The position numbers and the translations under genes are program-made. This document shows, piece by piece, positions 35,291-44,371 of a DNA stretch of 64,000 nucleotides; the first letter of the stretch is position 1; each line of letters starts with the position of its first letter. The stretch comes from Planobispora longispora. Lineage in GTDB: Bacteria; Actinomycetota; Actinomycetes; Streptosporangiales; Streptosporangiaceae. The DNA is taken from positions 140,077 to 204,076 of the forward strand of contig NZ_BOOH01000033.1 of NCBI RefSeq assembly GCF_016863135.1. The letters run 5' to 3'. A model generated the notes under the pieces. That model was not told the DNA's origin. It ran no database searches and saw nothing but the letters and a program-made list of their open reading frames with translations.

Positions 35291-36180
35291 GCAGCGCCTC
35301 CGTCCTCTTCGACGCGCCGGGACCGCGCGCCCGCGCGCGCAACGCCCTCTACACGGTCGCCGGCCTGGCCGCGATCATCGCGATCCTGTACTTCATCTAC
35401 GTCAAGTTCGACGAGAAGAAGCAGTGGGAGGGCAGGATCTGGCAGCCCTTCCTGGAGCCGGACACCTGGACGACGCACATCCTCCCCGGCCTGCTCGGCA
35501 CCTTGCAGGCCGCGGCCCTGGCCGCGGTGCTCGCGCTCGTCTTCGGCGCCGTGTTCGGCCTGGCGAGGCTCTCCGACCACGCCTGGGTCAGGATCCCCGC
35601 CGGGGTGGTCGTCGAGGTCTTCCGGGCCATCCCGCTGCTCCTGCTGATCTTCTTCATCTTCTATCTCGCGCCGAGCGTCATGGGCGGCGGCGACTACGCC
35701 TTCATGGCGGTGGTCGCCGGCCTGACCCTCTACAACGGGTCGGTCCTGGCCGAGGTCGTCCGGGCGGGCGTGCTGGCCGTGCCGAGAGGCCAGTCGGAGG
35801 CGGCCTACGCCATCGGCCTGCGCAAGAACCAGGTCATGCGGATGGTCCTGCTCCCCCAGGCCGTGACCGCGATGATGCCCGCGATCGTGAGCCAGCTGGT
35901 CGTGCTCCTCAAGGACACGGCGCTGGGGTACATCATCGCCTACGTGGACCTGCTGAACACGGGCTTCAAGATCCTGCCCGCGGTCTTCTTCGGGTCCCTC
36001 ATCCCCGCCGCGATCGTCATCGGGGTCATCTACGTCGGCCTCAACATGGCGCTCAGCGCCCTGGCCACCTGGCTGGAGAAGCGCAGCCGACGCAGCCGCA
36101 AGACGGCGGCCCGGCCGATCGCACCGCCCGGGGCGGCCGCGGCTGAGGGCGCGAGCGGCATCGGGGCCGCGGTGGACTGA
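35287..36180 (+). CDS. gluD: Glutamate ABC transporter permease 2
   Basis: This 297-residue membrane protein starts with GTG inside the gluC stop. It has an N-terminal helix (about 18-38), then the transmembrane domain with the conserved loop (EVVRAGVLAVPRGQSEAAYAIGL and MVLLPQAVTAMMPAIV). The last 45 residues are basic, then Ala/Pro-rich (KRSRRSRKTAARPI), a cytoplasmic tail longer than usual. It pairs with GluC. A strong terminator hairpin follows. Confidence 0.93.
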   Translation: MSSASVLFDAPGPRARARNALYTVAGLAAIIAILYFIYVKFDEKKQWEGRIWQPFLEPDTWTTHILPGLLGTLQAAALAAVLALVFGAVFGLARLSDHAWVRIPAGVVVEVFRAIPLLLLIFFIFYLAPSVMGGGDYAFMAVVAGLTLYNGSVLAEVVRAGVLAVPRGQSEAAYAIGLRKNQVMRMVLLPQAVTAMMPAIVSQLVVLLKDTALGYIIAYVDLLNTGFKILPAVFFGSLIPAAIVIGVIYVGLNMALSALATWLEKRSRRSRKTAARPIAPPGAAAAEGASGIGAAVD

Positions 36181-36203
36181 CCCGGTCCCGCCGATCCGGT
36201 CCC

Positions 36204-36243
36204 GGCGCGGGGCGGTCACCCGGAAGGGCGGCCGCCCCGCGCC
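36204..36243 (+). terminator. Terminator of the gluABCD operon
   Basis: A perfect 12-base-pair GC stem (GGCGCGGGGCGG at 36204-36215 and CCGCCCCGCGCC at 36232-36243) encloses a 16-base loop, starting 24 bases after the gluD stop. Confidence 0.75.
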
Positions 36244-36400
36244 GTTCCCGGCGACCGGGCCCCGGGAGTCCCAGAACTCCGGGAGTCGCGGAGCGCCGGG
36301 ACGGCGGCGTTCCGGGGACCCGGGGAGACGACTACCGACACCCGGACACGATGAGCCCCATACCGGCGACACGGGACGGGTTATCGGGCAGGATTACGCC

Positions 36401-38329
36401 ATGTCCCCAGAGCGCGATGCCGTGGAACGCGATGCCGTGCCGTACGCCGCCTGGCCGTCTCCCATCTCCACCTCGGATGTCGCCCGCGCGGGAATGCACC
36501 TGTCCTTCCCCACCGTGCTGGGTGAGGAGGTGTGGTGGACCGAGGACCGCCCGGCCCAGGGCGGCCGGACCACGATCATGCACCGGAGCGCCGACGGCGC
36601 CCGCCGCGAGCTGCTCCCCCCTCCGTGGAGCGCCAGAACCCGCGTGCACGAGTACGGCGGGCGGTCCTACGCGGTGGTCCCCGACGAGGACTCCGGTGAC
36701 GGCGGCGACGGTCCCGGCAGGAGCGTCGTCTTCGCCAACCTCTCCGACCAGCGGCTCTACCTGCTGACCCCCGGCGCCGACCCCCGGCCGATCACCCCGG
36801 AGCCCGCGGCCGAGGCCGGGCTGCGCTACGCGGACCTGCTCGTCCACGACGGCCAGGTCTGGTGCGTGCGGGAGCGGCACCACGACGACGGCAAGGTCAG
36901 CCGCTCGATCGTCTCCATCCCCCTGCACGGCGGCGCCGAGCCGCGCGAGCGGGTCGGCGGGTGCGACTTCTACGCCTCTCCGACGATCTCCCCCGACGGC
37001 GAGCACCTCGCCTACATCTGCTGGAACCACCCGCGGATGCCCTGGAACGGCACCGAGCTGCGGATCACCCGCCTGTCCGACGGCCACTCCTGGAACGTCA
37101 AGGGCGGCACCTCGGAGTCCGTGCTCGCCCCGCGGTGGCGCGACGACCGGACCCTCTACCTGATCTCCGACTGGTCGGGCTGGTGGAACCTCTACCAGAT
37201 CGGGATATACGGCACGTCCTCCCAGGCCCTCCATCCCGCCGAGGAGGAGTTCGCCGGACCGCTCTGGCAGCTCGGCGGCGCGCCGTACACCGTGCTGGAC
37301 GACGGGCGGCTCGCGATCCTGCACGGCCAGGGCAACCTGAAGCTGGGCGTCCTCGACCCGGCCTCCGGGGCCCTGACCGACTTCGACGTCCCCTACGACG
37401 GGTGGGCCCCCGCCCTGGCCTCCGACGGGCGCATGATCGTCGGCATCGGGTACGGCCCCGCGGTCCCCCGGTCGGTCGTCCGCGTCGACTCGGTGACCGG
37501 CCGGGTGGAAGGGCTCCGGCGCGACATCGACGAACTGCCGGACGTCGCCTACCTGCCCCGCCCCGAGGCCGTGGAGATCCAGGGGCGGTTCGGCCGCCGG
37601 GTCCACGCGCTCGTGTATCCGCCGTCGAACCCCGAGGTCGCCGGGGAGGGCGCGCCGCCGTACGTCGTGGTCGCCCACGGCGGCCCCACCGGGAACAGCA
37701 CGACGGCGCTGGACCTGGAGAAGGCGTTCCTCACCAGCCGCGGCATCGGCGTGATCGACGTCAACTACGGCGGCTCCACCGGCTACGGCCGCGCCTACCG
37801 CGACCGGCTGCGCGGGCAGTGGGGCGTCGTCGACGTGGAGGACTGCGTCGCCGCGGCCGAGTGGCTGGCCGAGCGGGAGCTGGCCGATCCGGCGCGCATC
37901 GCGATCCGGGGCGGCAGCGCGGGCGGCTGGACCGTCATGGCGGCCTGCGCCCAGTCCGAGGTGTTCGCCGGCGGCGTCTCCTACTACGGGGTGAGCTCCC
38001 TGGCCCCGTTCGCCGAGACCACCCACGACTTCGAGTCCCGCTACATCGAGTGGCTGGTCGGCCCGGCCGATCCCCTCCTGTACGGCTCCCGCGAGCCCCT
38101 CGGCCAGGTCTCCGGGGTCAGCTGCCCCATGCTCCTGCTCCAGGGCCTGTCCGACCCGGTGGTCCCGCCCGCCCAGTCCCAGGCCTTCGCCGACGCCCTC
38201 GCCGAACGCGGCGTCCCCTGCACCTACCTCACCTTCGAGGGAGAGGCCCACGGCTTCCGCCGCGCCGAGACCCGCAGCGCGGCCCTGGCCACCGAGTTCG
38301 CCTTCTACCAGCAGATCTTCCGCGTCTGA
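36401..38329 (+). CDS. S9-family prolyl oligopeptidase-like serine peptidase
   Basis: This 642-residue two-domain enzyme has no signal peptide. The first 380 residues are a beta-propeller-like domain (repeats such as ISPDGEHLAYICWNHP and WRDDRTLYLISDWSGWW). The alpha/beta-hydrolase domain follows. The catalytic serine is in GGSAGGWTVMAA (about 506), the Asp in QGLSDPVVPPAQ (about 585) and the His in GEAHGFRR (about 616). GGPTGNSTTALDLEKAF is the oxyanion region. It is an acylaminoacyl-peptidase or dipeptidyl-peptidase type; the substrate is unknown. The ATG at 36401 gives a sensible N-terminus. The gene stands alone. Confidence 0.9.
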   Translation: MSPERDAVERDAVPYAAWPSPISTSDVARAGMHLSFPTVLGEEVWWTEDRPAQGGRTTIMHRSADGARRELLPPPWSARTRVHEYGGRSYAVVPDEDSGDGGDGPGRSVVFANLSDQRLYLLTPGADPRPITPEPAAEAGLRYADLLVHDGQVWCVRERHHDDGKVSRSIVSIPLHGGAEPRERVGGCDFYASPTISPDGEHLAYICWNHPRMPWNGTELRITRLSDGHSWNVKGGTSESVLAPRWRDDRTLYLISDWSGWWNLYQIGIYGTSSQALHPAEEEFAGPLWQLGGAPYTVLDDGRLAILHGQGNLKLGVLDPASGALTDFDVPYDGWAPALASDGRMIVGIGYGPAVPRSVVRVDSVTGRVEGLRRDIDELPDVAYLPRPEAVEIQGRFGRRVHALVYPPSNPEVAGEGAPPYVVVAHGGPTGNSTTALDLEKAFLTSRGIGVIDVNYGGSTGYGRAYRDRLRGQWGVVDVEDCVAAAEWLAERELADPARIAIRGGSAGGWTVMAACAQSEVFAGGVSYYGVSSLAPFAETTHDFESRYIEWLVGPADPLLYGSREPLGQVSGVSCPMLLLQGLSDPVVPPAQSQAFADALAERGVPCTYLTFEGEAHGFRRAETRSAALATEFAFYQQIFRV

Positions 38330-38507
38330 CCCCGCCGCCGCCGACCGCCCCGCCGCGTTCCCGGCGGCGGCGCTGCGGCGAGGAGCACGACGACACGGCG
38401 CGTCAGACCGGCCTCGCCCGGCCACACCCCACCCACCGACGCACCCCACCACGGCGCCGCTGCGGCGAGGAGCACGACGGCGACGGCCGGCGCCGCGGTA
38501 CGGCGCG

Positions 38508-40193
38508 TCAGCGGGCGAACTCGATGGCCCGGGACTCCCGGACGACGGCGATGCGGATCTGGCCGGGGTAGGTGAGCTCCTCCTCGATGCGCTTGGCCAC
38601 GTCACGGGCGATCACCGAGGCCTGGATGTCGTCGACGGAGTCGGGCTTCACCATGACCCGGATCTCGCGGCCCGCCTGCATCGCGAAGACCTTCTCCACC
38701 CCGTCGTACGACTGGGCGATCTCCTCCAGCCGTTCCAGTCGCTTGACGTAGGCCTCCAGCGACTCGCGCCGCGCGCCCGGACGGCCCCCGCTGATCGCGT
38801 CGGCGGCCTGGGTGAGGACCGCCTCGACCGTGCGGACCTCGACCTCGTTGTGGTGCGCCTCGATCGCGTGGACCACGTCCTCGTGCTCGCCGTACCGGCG
38901 GGCGATCTCCGCCCCGATCAGCGCGTGGCTGCCCTCGACCTCGTGGGTCAGCGCCTTGCCGATGTCGTGCAGCAGCGTGCAGCGCTTGAGCAACGTCTGG
39001 TCCAGTTTGAGCTCGGCCGCCATGATTCCGGCGATGTGCGCGGACTCCACCAGATGCCCGAGCACGTTCTGCCCGTAGGAGGTGCGGTAGCGGAGCTGGC
39101 CGAGCAGGGTGACCAGCTCGGGGTGCATGTCCGTGATGCCCAGCTCCACCAGGGCGTCCTCGCCGGCGCGCACGCACAGCTCCTGGACCTCGGTCCTGCT
39201 GCGCTCGTAGGCGTCCTCGATGCGCTGCGGGTGGATGCGGCCGTCGAGGACGAGCTTCTCCAGGGTCAGCCGGGCGGTCTCGCGGCGGACCGGGTCGAAG
39301 CAGGACAGCAGCACCGCCTCGGGGGTGTCATCGATGATCAGGTTGACCCCGGTGGTCGACTCGAAGGCCCGGATGTTACGGCCCTCCCGGCCGATGATGC
39401 GGCCCTTCATCTCGTCCCCGGGCAGGTGCAGCACGCTGACGACGGACTCGGCGGTCTGTTCGGCGGCCATGCGCTGCACCGCCAAGGTGATGATCTTCGT
39501 GGCCCGCTTCTCGCCCTCCTTGCGGGCGTCGCTCTCGATCTCCCTGACGATCAGCGCCGCCTCGCGCTTGGCCTGGTTCGCGATCTCCCCGACCAGTTCG
39601 GCCCTGGCTTGAGTGCTGGTGAGCCCTGCCACCCGCTCCAGAACGGCCCTGCGCTCCTCCGCGAGCCGGTCGAGGTCCTCCCGGCGGGCGGCCAGCTCCG
39701 TCTCGGTCTCGGCGAGCTTGCGCGCCCGCTCGGCCTGGCGCCTGGCCTCCTCGTCGAGCCGCTGCTCCCGCTCGGCCAGCCGGTTCTCCCGGCGTTCCAG
39801 GTCGGAGCGGAGCTCCTTGAGCTCGTATTTGAGCACCTGGGTCTCGGCTTCGACCTCTTTGCGCATCTGCGCGGCACTCTCGGCGGCGGCCTCGGAGCGG
39901 CGCAGGATCGCCGCGGCGTCCTGCTCGGAGCGGCGGAGCGCCTCCGCGGCGTCCTGCTCGGAGCGGCGCAGGGTCTCCGCGGCCTCCTGCTCGGCCCTGT
40001 CGAGGATGCCGACCGCCTCGCGCCTGGCCGTCTCCAGTTCGGCGTGGATCTCCGCCAGTTGCTCGGGAGTGGGCCCGACCGGTCTGCCCGTCAACCCTCC
40101 GGTCCGGCGGAGCAGCATGACCAGCACGGTTATCGTCACCCCGGCGAACACCACCATGGCCCCTGCCAGCACGACGATCACAACGGGCTCCAT
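38508..40193 (-). CDS. rny: Ribonuclease Y
   Basis: This endoribonuclease has about 561 residues from the ATG at 40193 (GGAGGGG upstream; an earlier in-frame start adds 19 non-conserved residues). One N-terminal membrane helix (about 3-28, VVIVVLAGAMVVFAGVTITVLVML) anchors it. A long coiled coil (about 45-220) contains QDAAEALRRSEQDAAAILRR repeats. The KH domain follows (GDEMKGRIIGREGRNIRAFE, about 265-285), then the HD phosphodiesterase domain with HDIGKALTHEVEGSHALIGA. It cleaves mRNA at the membrane. The gene lies next to recX-recA, as in other actinomycetes. Confidence 0.93.
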   Translation of the reverse strand: MEPVVIVVLAGAMVVFAGVTITVLVMLLRRTGGLTGRPVGPTPEQLAEIHAELETARREAVGILDRAEQEAAETLRRSEQDAAEALRRSEQDAAAILRRSEAAAESAAQMRKEVEAETQVLKYELKELRSDLERRENRLAEREQRLDEEARRQAERARKLAETETELAARREDLDRLAEERRAVLERVAGLTSTQARAELVGEIANQAKREAALIVREIESDARKEGEKRATKIITLAVQRMAAEQTAESVVSVLHLPGDEMKGRIIGREGRNIRAFESTTGVNLIIDDTPEAVLLSCFDPVRRETARLTLEKLVLDGRIHPQRIEDAYERSRTEVQELCVRAGEDALVELGITDMHPELVTLLGQLRYRTSYGQNVLGHLVESAHIAGIMAAELKLDQTLLKRCTLLHDIGKALTHEVEGSHALIGAEIARRYGEHEDVVHAIEAHHNEVEVRTVEAVLTQAADAISGGRPGARRESLEAYVKRLERLEEIAQSYDGVEKVFAMQAGREIRVMVKPDSVDDIQASVIARDVAKRIEEELTYPGQIRIAVVRESRAIEFAR

Positions 40194-40448
40194 GCGCGCC
40201 CCACCCCTCCTCGCGTCGCCGACATCGAGCACACGAGGGGTCACACGCACGGCACGGAAGGCCCACGCGGTGTCGCCACCAGGACAGATATCAACCCAGA
40301 ACCGGCGCCGTCCCGACCCCCGTCGGCACTTCGCCCGCCCGCGCCATCAAGCCTGCATGTCCGTAGTTCACCGTTATGACAATCCGCGCTGCGCGGAGTA
40401 ACTCCTCACTGCCGTCGAGGTTAAGCGTCAAACAGGTAACGAGCAAGC

Positions 40449-40472
40449 AAAGACCCACGGGAGCGGGTCTTT
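40449..40472 (-). terminator. Terminator of recA-recX
   Basis: AAAGACCC (40449-40456) and GGGTCTTT (40465-40472) form an 8-base-pair stem with an 8-base loop just after the recX stop at 40476. The rest of the gap to the rny start (40194-40475) is AT-moderate and probably carries the rny promoter; no clear boxes were identified. Confidence 0.7.
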
Positions 40473-40475
40473 GTA

Positions 40476-41342
40476 TCAGTCGAAGGGATATTCCGGATAT
40501 TCCGGAGATTCAGCGCTTTCCGACTCTTCGTTCTCGAGCGCCTCACGAATCACCCGGAAGGCCAGGCCGGGACCGTAGCCCTTGCGGGCGAGCATGCCGG
40601 CGAGCCTCCGCGTCCTCACCGCGGGCTCCAGCCCCCGGGTGGAGGGGAGCTTGCGCGCCACGAGCCTGCGGGCGGTCTCCACCTCCTGCTCGGGGTCGAG
40701 TTGCTCCACCGCCTCCTTGACGGTGTCCTCCTCCACCCCGCGCTGCCGGAGCTCCGACGCCAGGGCCCGCCGGGCCAGGCCCCGGCCGGCATGACGCGAG
40801 CTGACCCAGGCGGCGGCGAACGCCTCGTCGTCGATCAGCCCGACCTCGGAGAAACGCTCCAGCACGGCCTCGGCGGCGTCGTCCGGCACCTCGCGCTTGC
40901 GCAGCGCCTCCGCGAGCTGAGCGCGGGTGCGCGGCGACATGGTCAGCAGCCGCAGGCAGATGGCCCGCGCCACCGCCTGCGGGTCGGCCGGGGGCCCCTG
41001 ACTCGCAGCCGACCCCTCCACCGGCCCGTCGGGCAGGAACCCCCCGGCGCGACGCCGGGAGGAGCGGCCGGAGCGGCCGGATCCGTCTGCGGAGGGACCT
41101 TCCGGACCTTCCGGCCCTCCAGGGAAGCCGCCCGCGGAGCCGTCCCAGGACGACTCGCCGGAACCTCCGGACCCGCTCCGGGATCGCCCGCCGGAACCTC
41201 CCGCGGACCTCCTCCCCGAACGGCTCCGGCCCCGCCGCGAACCACGGCGGCTCCCGCCGCCGGATTCGGGGAGGTCGGGCCATGCACCCCAGTCTCGCGG
41301 CCCGGCCTCACCGGCCGGACCGGAGTCGGGTCCCGTCGTCAT
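40476..41342 (-). CDS. recX: Regulatory protein RecX
   Basis: This 288-residue protein consists of a RecX domain (about 120-280) that inhibits or modulates RecA filaments. It has RecX three-helix repeats such as LTMSPRTRAQLAEALRKREVPDDAAEAVLERF and GLIDDEAFAAAWVSSR. The first 115 residues are low-complexity Gly/Ser/Arg/Pro (GGSRRGSRRGRSRSG), unusual for RecX, and may be disordered or partly untranslated. The start is 14 bases after the recA stop, so the genes are one transcript. The tail ends in an acidic ESESAESPEYPEYPFD. Confidence 0.9.
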   Translation of the reverse strand: MTTGPDSGPAGEAGPRDWGAWPDLPESGGGSRRGSRRGRSRSGRRSAGGSGGRSRSGSGGSGESSWDGSAGGFPGGPEGPEGPSADGSGRSGRSSRRRAGGFLPDGPVEGSAASQGPPADPQAVARAICLRLLTMSPRTRAQLAEALRKREVPDDAAEAVLERFSEVGLIDDEAFAAAWVSSRHAGRGLARRALASELRQRGVEEDTVKEAVEQLDPEQEVETARRLVARKLPSTRGLEPAVRTRRLAGMLARKGYGPGLAFRVIREALENEESESAESPEYPEYPFD

Positions 41343-41356
41343 CGCGCAGGCTCGGA

Positions 41357-42460
41357 TCAGACGTCACCCGGCTTGGCGGCCGCGGCCGCCTTGCCGCGAC
41401 CGGAGGGGGCGGGAGCCGCGGGAGCCGCCGGGGCGGCGGGAGCCTGAGCCTCCGGCACGTCGACGCGGGGACCGACCCCGAGCTTCTCCTTGATCTTCTT
41501 CTCGATCTCGTTCGCCATGTCGGGGTGGTTCTTCAGGAAGTTACGGGCGTTCTCCTTGCCCTGGCCGAGCTGGTCGCCCTCGTAGGTGTACCAGGCGCCG
41601 GACTTGCGGACGAAGCCGTGCTCGACACCCATGTCGATGAGGCCGCCCTCACGGGAGATGCCGATGCCGTACAGGATGTCGAAGTCGGCCTGGCGGAAGG
41701 GCGGGGCCATCTTGTTCTTGACGACCTTCACCCGGGTGCGGTTGCCGACGGGCTCGGTGCCGTCCTTCAGCGTCTCGATGCGGCGCACGTCGAGACGGAC
41801 CGAGGCGTAGAACTTCAGCGCCTTTCCACCGGTCGTGGTCTCGGGCGAGCCGAACATGACGCCGATCTTCTCGCGGAGCTGGTTGATGAAGATCGCGGTG
41901 GTGCCGGTGTTGTTGAGCGCGCCGGCGACCTTGCGCAGGGCCTGGGACATCAGGCGGGCCTGGAGACCGACGTGGCTGTCGCCCATCTCGCCCTCGATCT
42001 CGGCCTTGGGCACCAGGGCCGCGACCGAGTCGATGACCAGCAGGTCGATGGCGCCGGACCGGATCAGCATGTCGGCGATCTCCAGCGCCTGCTCACCCGT
42101 GTCGGGCTGGGAGACCAGGAGCGCGTCGGTGTCGACGCCCAGCTTCTTGGCGTATTCCGGGTCGAGGGCGTGCTCGGCGTCGATGAACGCCGCGATGCCG
42201 CCCTGACGCTGCGCGCTGGCCACCGCGTGCAGCGCGACGGTGGTCTTACCGGAGGACTCCGGGCCGTAGATCTCGACGATGCGGCCGCGCGGGAAACCGC
42301 CGATTCCCAGGGCCACGTCGAGGGCGATGGATCCGGTCGGGATCACTTCGATGGGCGCGCGGGCGTCATCGCCGAGGCGCATGACGGAGCCCTTGCCGAA
42401 CTGCCGCTCGATCTGGGCGAGCGCGGTCTCGAGCGCCTTCTCGCGGTCGTTAGCTGCCAT
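41357..42460 (-). CDS. recA: Recombinase RecA
   Basis: This 367-residue recombinase pairs homologous DNA and triggers LexA cleavage. Walker A is GPESSGKTT, Walker [13 protein letters not shown], and the L1/L2 loops ([34 protein letters not shown]) are intact. The C-terminal tail is Ala/Pro-rich and short. The start at 42460 has AGGGGGC upstream. The frame opens at 42526, but those codons lie inside the PafBC-type promoter, so they are excluded. recX follows 14 bases downstream. Confidence 0.97.
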   Translation of the reverse strand: MAANDREKALETALAQIERQFGKGSVMRLGDDARAPIEVIPTGSIALDVALGIGGFPRGRIVEIYGPESSGKTTVALHAVASAQRQGGIAAFIDAEHALDPEYAKKLGVDTDALLVSQPDTGEQALEIADMLIRSGAIDLLVIDSVAALVPKAEIEGEMGDSHVGLQARLMSQALRKVAGALNNTGTTAIFINQLREKIGVMFGSPETTTGGKALKFYASVRLDVRRIETLKDGTEPVGNRTRVKVVKNKMAPPFRQADFDILYGIGISREGGLIDMGVEHGFVRKSGAWYTYEGDQLGQGKENARNFLKNHPDMANEIEKKIKEKLGVGPRVDVPEAQAPAAPAAPAAPAPSGRGKAAAAAKPGDV

Positions 42461-42503
42461 TTGGGAGCCCCCTGGAGGGTTACGGGTCGGATCTGTTGCC
42501 AGA

Positions 42504-42526
42504 AAGCTACGGGGTGCCACCGACAT
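42504..42526 (-). promoter_or_regulatory. PafBC-type (RecA-NDp) promoter of recA
   Basis: On the coding strand the sequence reads ATGTCGGTG, then 8 bases, then TAGCTT. This fits the LexA-independent RecA-NDp consensus (TTGTCRGTG-N8-TANNNT) known from mycobacteria, with one mismatch in the first base. It lies about 45 bases before the recA start. Confidence 0.75.
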
Positions 42527-42561
42527 TTTCCGGAGAGCACGCCACGAGGGCTGACACGTTC

Positions 42562-42582
42562 AATATAGCCGAACGGCTGTTC
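42562..42582 (-). promoter_or_regulatory. LexA (SOS) box with second recA promoter
   Basis: GAACGGCTGTTC (42571-42582; GAACAGCCGTTC on the coding strand) fits the actinobacterial SOS box GAAC-N4-GTTC perfectly. TATATT (42562-42567) lies just downstream as a -10, so LexA would block this promoter. recA therefore has LexA-dependent and LexA-independent control. Confidence 0.8.
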
Positions 42583-42754
42583 GATCGTTGCTCAATCGCA
42601 CCACGCGCTCCACGGGCCGCCCGGTTCGCGCCCGGCGTCCCGCGGCGTCACAGAAATGACATTCCTGGGCATTCCGCTACTCGAGGTGTTACCCGCTGAC
42701 CTGGGGGAACGCTGGTGTCGACATGATTTTCGAGAGGTCTCCGAGGTAGCCGTC

Positions 42755-43042
42755 GTGACCAACACGTTCACCCAGCAGCGTCTGGCCCACCTGGAGTCCC
42801 TGGCCGCCGAGTTGCCCGACCGGGGGATGGTCAGCCGGTTGCTCGGCGGCGAAGACCCCGTGCTCTGGGTGTGGCACCCGACCAGCGGGAAGCAGACGAT
42901 CGTCTTCGCCACCCCGGCCAAGGAGGGCTGGTTCTTCCTGTGGTCGCCCAACGGGCAGGAGGGCACCGGCGACCCCGGCCACGTGGCGGACTCGGTCGGC
43001 AGGCTCCTGAGGCCCGCCCCCGAGGCCGCCCCGGTCTCCTGA
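42755..43042 (+). CDS. Hypothetical protein divergent from recA
   Basis: This 95-residue protein starts at the GTG at 42755, with GAGGT 7 bases upstream. The frame opens 33 codons earlier without support. It has a small alpha/beta fold with LWVWHPTSGKQTIVFATPAKEGWFFLWSPNG (about 33-63), rich in Trp, and no signal peptide or membrane segment. It lies divergent from recA and next to the DUF3046 gene, and is not recognised as a named family. It may be part of the DNA-damage region only by position. Confidence 0.65.
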   Translation: MTNTFTQQRLAHLESLAAELPDRGMVSRLLGGEDPVLWVWHPTSGKQTIVFATPAKEGWFFLWSPNGQEGTGDPGHVADSVGRLLRPAPEAAPVS

Positions 43043-43171
43043 GGCCGCCCTGCCGAGGCCGCCCGGTCTCCTGACGTCATCCCGCGGAGGCCGCCCGGTC
43101 TCCTGGAGCCGCCCTGGCGTCGCCCCGGTCTCCCGGGACGGCCCGGTCCGCGGCCTTCGTCGTGGGCGCGG

Positions 43172-43366
43172 TCAGCGGAGCCGGGCGGCGACGTCCGTCA
43201 CCCGGCACACCGCCGCCCAGACCTCCTTGGCCGCGATGCCGTCGGCCAGGGCCTGGACCACGGTCCGCCCGCCCAGCTCGGCGATGACGTAGTCGCGGGC
43301 CCACGACTCGGCGTAGGGGTCGCCGAAGTGCAGCTTCATCCGTCTCCAGAACTCTGACAGGCGCAT
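43172..43366 (-). CDS. DUF3046-family protein
   Basis: This 64-residue protein starts at 43366. Its sequence MRLSEFWRRMKLHFGDPYAE, then LGGRTVVQALADG, fits DUF3046, a small actinobacterial family encoded next to recA. Seventeen extra upstream codons come from a tandem repeat and are excluded. The function is unknown; the neighbourhood suggests a link to DNA repair or chromosome maintenance. Confidence 0.85.
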   Translation of the reverse strand: MRLSEFWRRMKLHFGDPYAESWARDYVIAELGGRTVVQALADGIAAKEVWAAVCRVTDVAARLR

Positions 43367-43390
43367 GCCCCCAAGTATGGGGTCCCCCGG

Positions 43391-43485
43391 CGCCCCCGCC
43401 GTCCCGTCTCCGCTCACCCGCCCCCGCCGTTCCGTCTCCGCTCACCCGCCCCCGCCGTCCCGTCTCCGCTCACCCGCCCCCGCGG
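43391..43485. repeat. 28-bp tandem repeat, about 3.4 copies
   Basis: CGCCCCCGCCG starts at 43391, 43419, 43447 and 43475, giving a 28-base period with only one substitution between full units. It lies between the DUF3046 gene and the divergent small basic gene at 43558 and may overlap their promoters. Confidence 0.8.
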
Positions 43486-43557
43486 ATCCGGTTCTCCGGG
43501 CGCATCCGGCACGGAGTGGGCCTGGCACTCTCCTGTTCGAGGGGTGAGACTCGGAGG

Positions 43558-43776
43558 ATGCCCAATCTCCCCCTCGCCATCGCCGTCCTCCTCCTCCCGG
43601 TCCTCAGGCTGACTCCCGCCGAGAAGGCCGAGCGCCGCGCCAGACGCCGCAGGTTCCTGCTGCAACTGCGCCTCGCCGTACAGCAGGACAAGGCCGAGCG
43701 CGCCGAACGGCACGCCACGCGGACGCAGCCGCCCAGCAGGGGGAGACCGCGCAGCCGGCGTCCGTCCCGGCGGTGA
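43558..43776 (+). CDS. Small Arg-rich hypothetical protein
   Basis: This 72-residue frame starts at the ATG at 43558 with GGAGG directly before it, a spacing that is too short for strong initiation. The N-terminus is hydrophobic (LPLAIAVLLLPVLRL) and the rest strongly basic (AERRARRRRFLLQLRLAVQQ). GC3 is high in this frame, which supports coding. It could be a tail-anchored or membrane-tethered DNA-binding peptide, but no family is recognised. Confidence 0.45.
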   Translation: MPNLPLAIAVLLLPVLRLTPAEKAERRARRRRFLLQLRLAVQQDKAERAERHATRTQPPSRGRPRSRRPSRR

Positions 43777-43805
43777 GGGGCCCGCGGGTCCCTCACCCGG
43801 GCGCT

Positions 43806-44294
43806 TCAGAGCACGCGCGAGCCGTACATCTCACCGAGCGGGTCGGCGAGCAGTTCCAGACGGGCCCCGTCGGGGTCGCGGAAGTAGATCGAGGCGCCGT
43901 TCTCGATCTGGTGCGGCACGCCCGCCGCCTCCAGCTTGCCCAGCAACCGCTCCCAGGTCGACGGGTCCACCGAGATGGCGACGTGGTGGAGTCCGCCCAG
44001 GACCTCCCGGTAGGGGCCGAGGTCCAGTCCCGGGAAGTCGAAGAAGGCCAGCAGGTTGCCGTTGCCGATGTCGAAGAAGAAGTGGTTGGAGCCCTCGTAG
44101 TCGCGGTTCTCGATGATCTCCGTGAGGGGGAACTCCAGCAGGTCCTGGTAGAAGTCGATCGTCTTCTCGACATCGGAGGAGATCAGGGCGAAGTGGTGCA
44201 GGCCCCTCGCGCTGCTCGGCGGGCGGCGCGCCTGTAACCGCTCCGCCCTGATCCGCTCACGTGCCGTCTTGATGGCCGGATAGTCGATGCTCAT
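43806..44294 (-). CDS. VOC-superfamily dioxygenase-like protein
   Basis: This 162-residue protein starts at 44294, preceded by GGCGGG. Two beta-alpha-beta-beta-beta modules are visible: GLHHFALISSDVEKTIDFYQD (about 31-51) and GGLHHVAISVDPSTWERL (about 99-116). His-type metal ligands and a Glu in DPDGARLELLAD near the end are typical of glyoxalase/extradiol folds. Forty residues at the N-terminus are helical. The substrate is unknown. The divergent-looking 27 earlier codons overlap the neighbour and are excluded. It is downstream of the PLP decarboxylase on the same strand, so the two may be co-transcribed. Confidence 0.85.
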   Translation of the reverse strand: MSIDYPAIKTARERIRAERLQARRPPSSARGLHHFALISSDVEKTIDFYQDLLEFPLTEIIENRDYEGSNHFFFDIGNGNLLAFFDFPGLDLGPYREVLGGLHHVAISVDPSTWERLLGKLEAAGVPHQIENGASIYFRDPDGARLELLADPLGEMYGSRVL

Positions 44295-44371
44295 AGCTGA
44301 CCCGCCGTTCAGTATGTGAACGTTCAGGTGAGCTATCTCCCTGGGTGCGGCCACCCAACCTGTCCATGTCG

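Noticed and set aside
38371..38479. 22-bp direct repeat (38371 and 38458) between the S9 peptidase and rny
   Set aside because: It lies in a short convergent gap and has no flanking target duplication or mobile-element gene, so it is not an insertion remnant; it is simply a short repeat.
42461..42526. Upstream start of recA at 42526
   Set aside because: Its first codons are the -35 part of the PafBC promoter and there is no ribosome-binding site; the start at 42460 has both a site and the conserved N-terminus.
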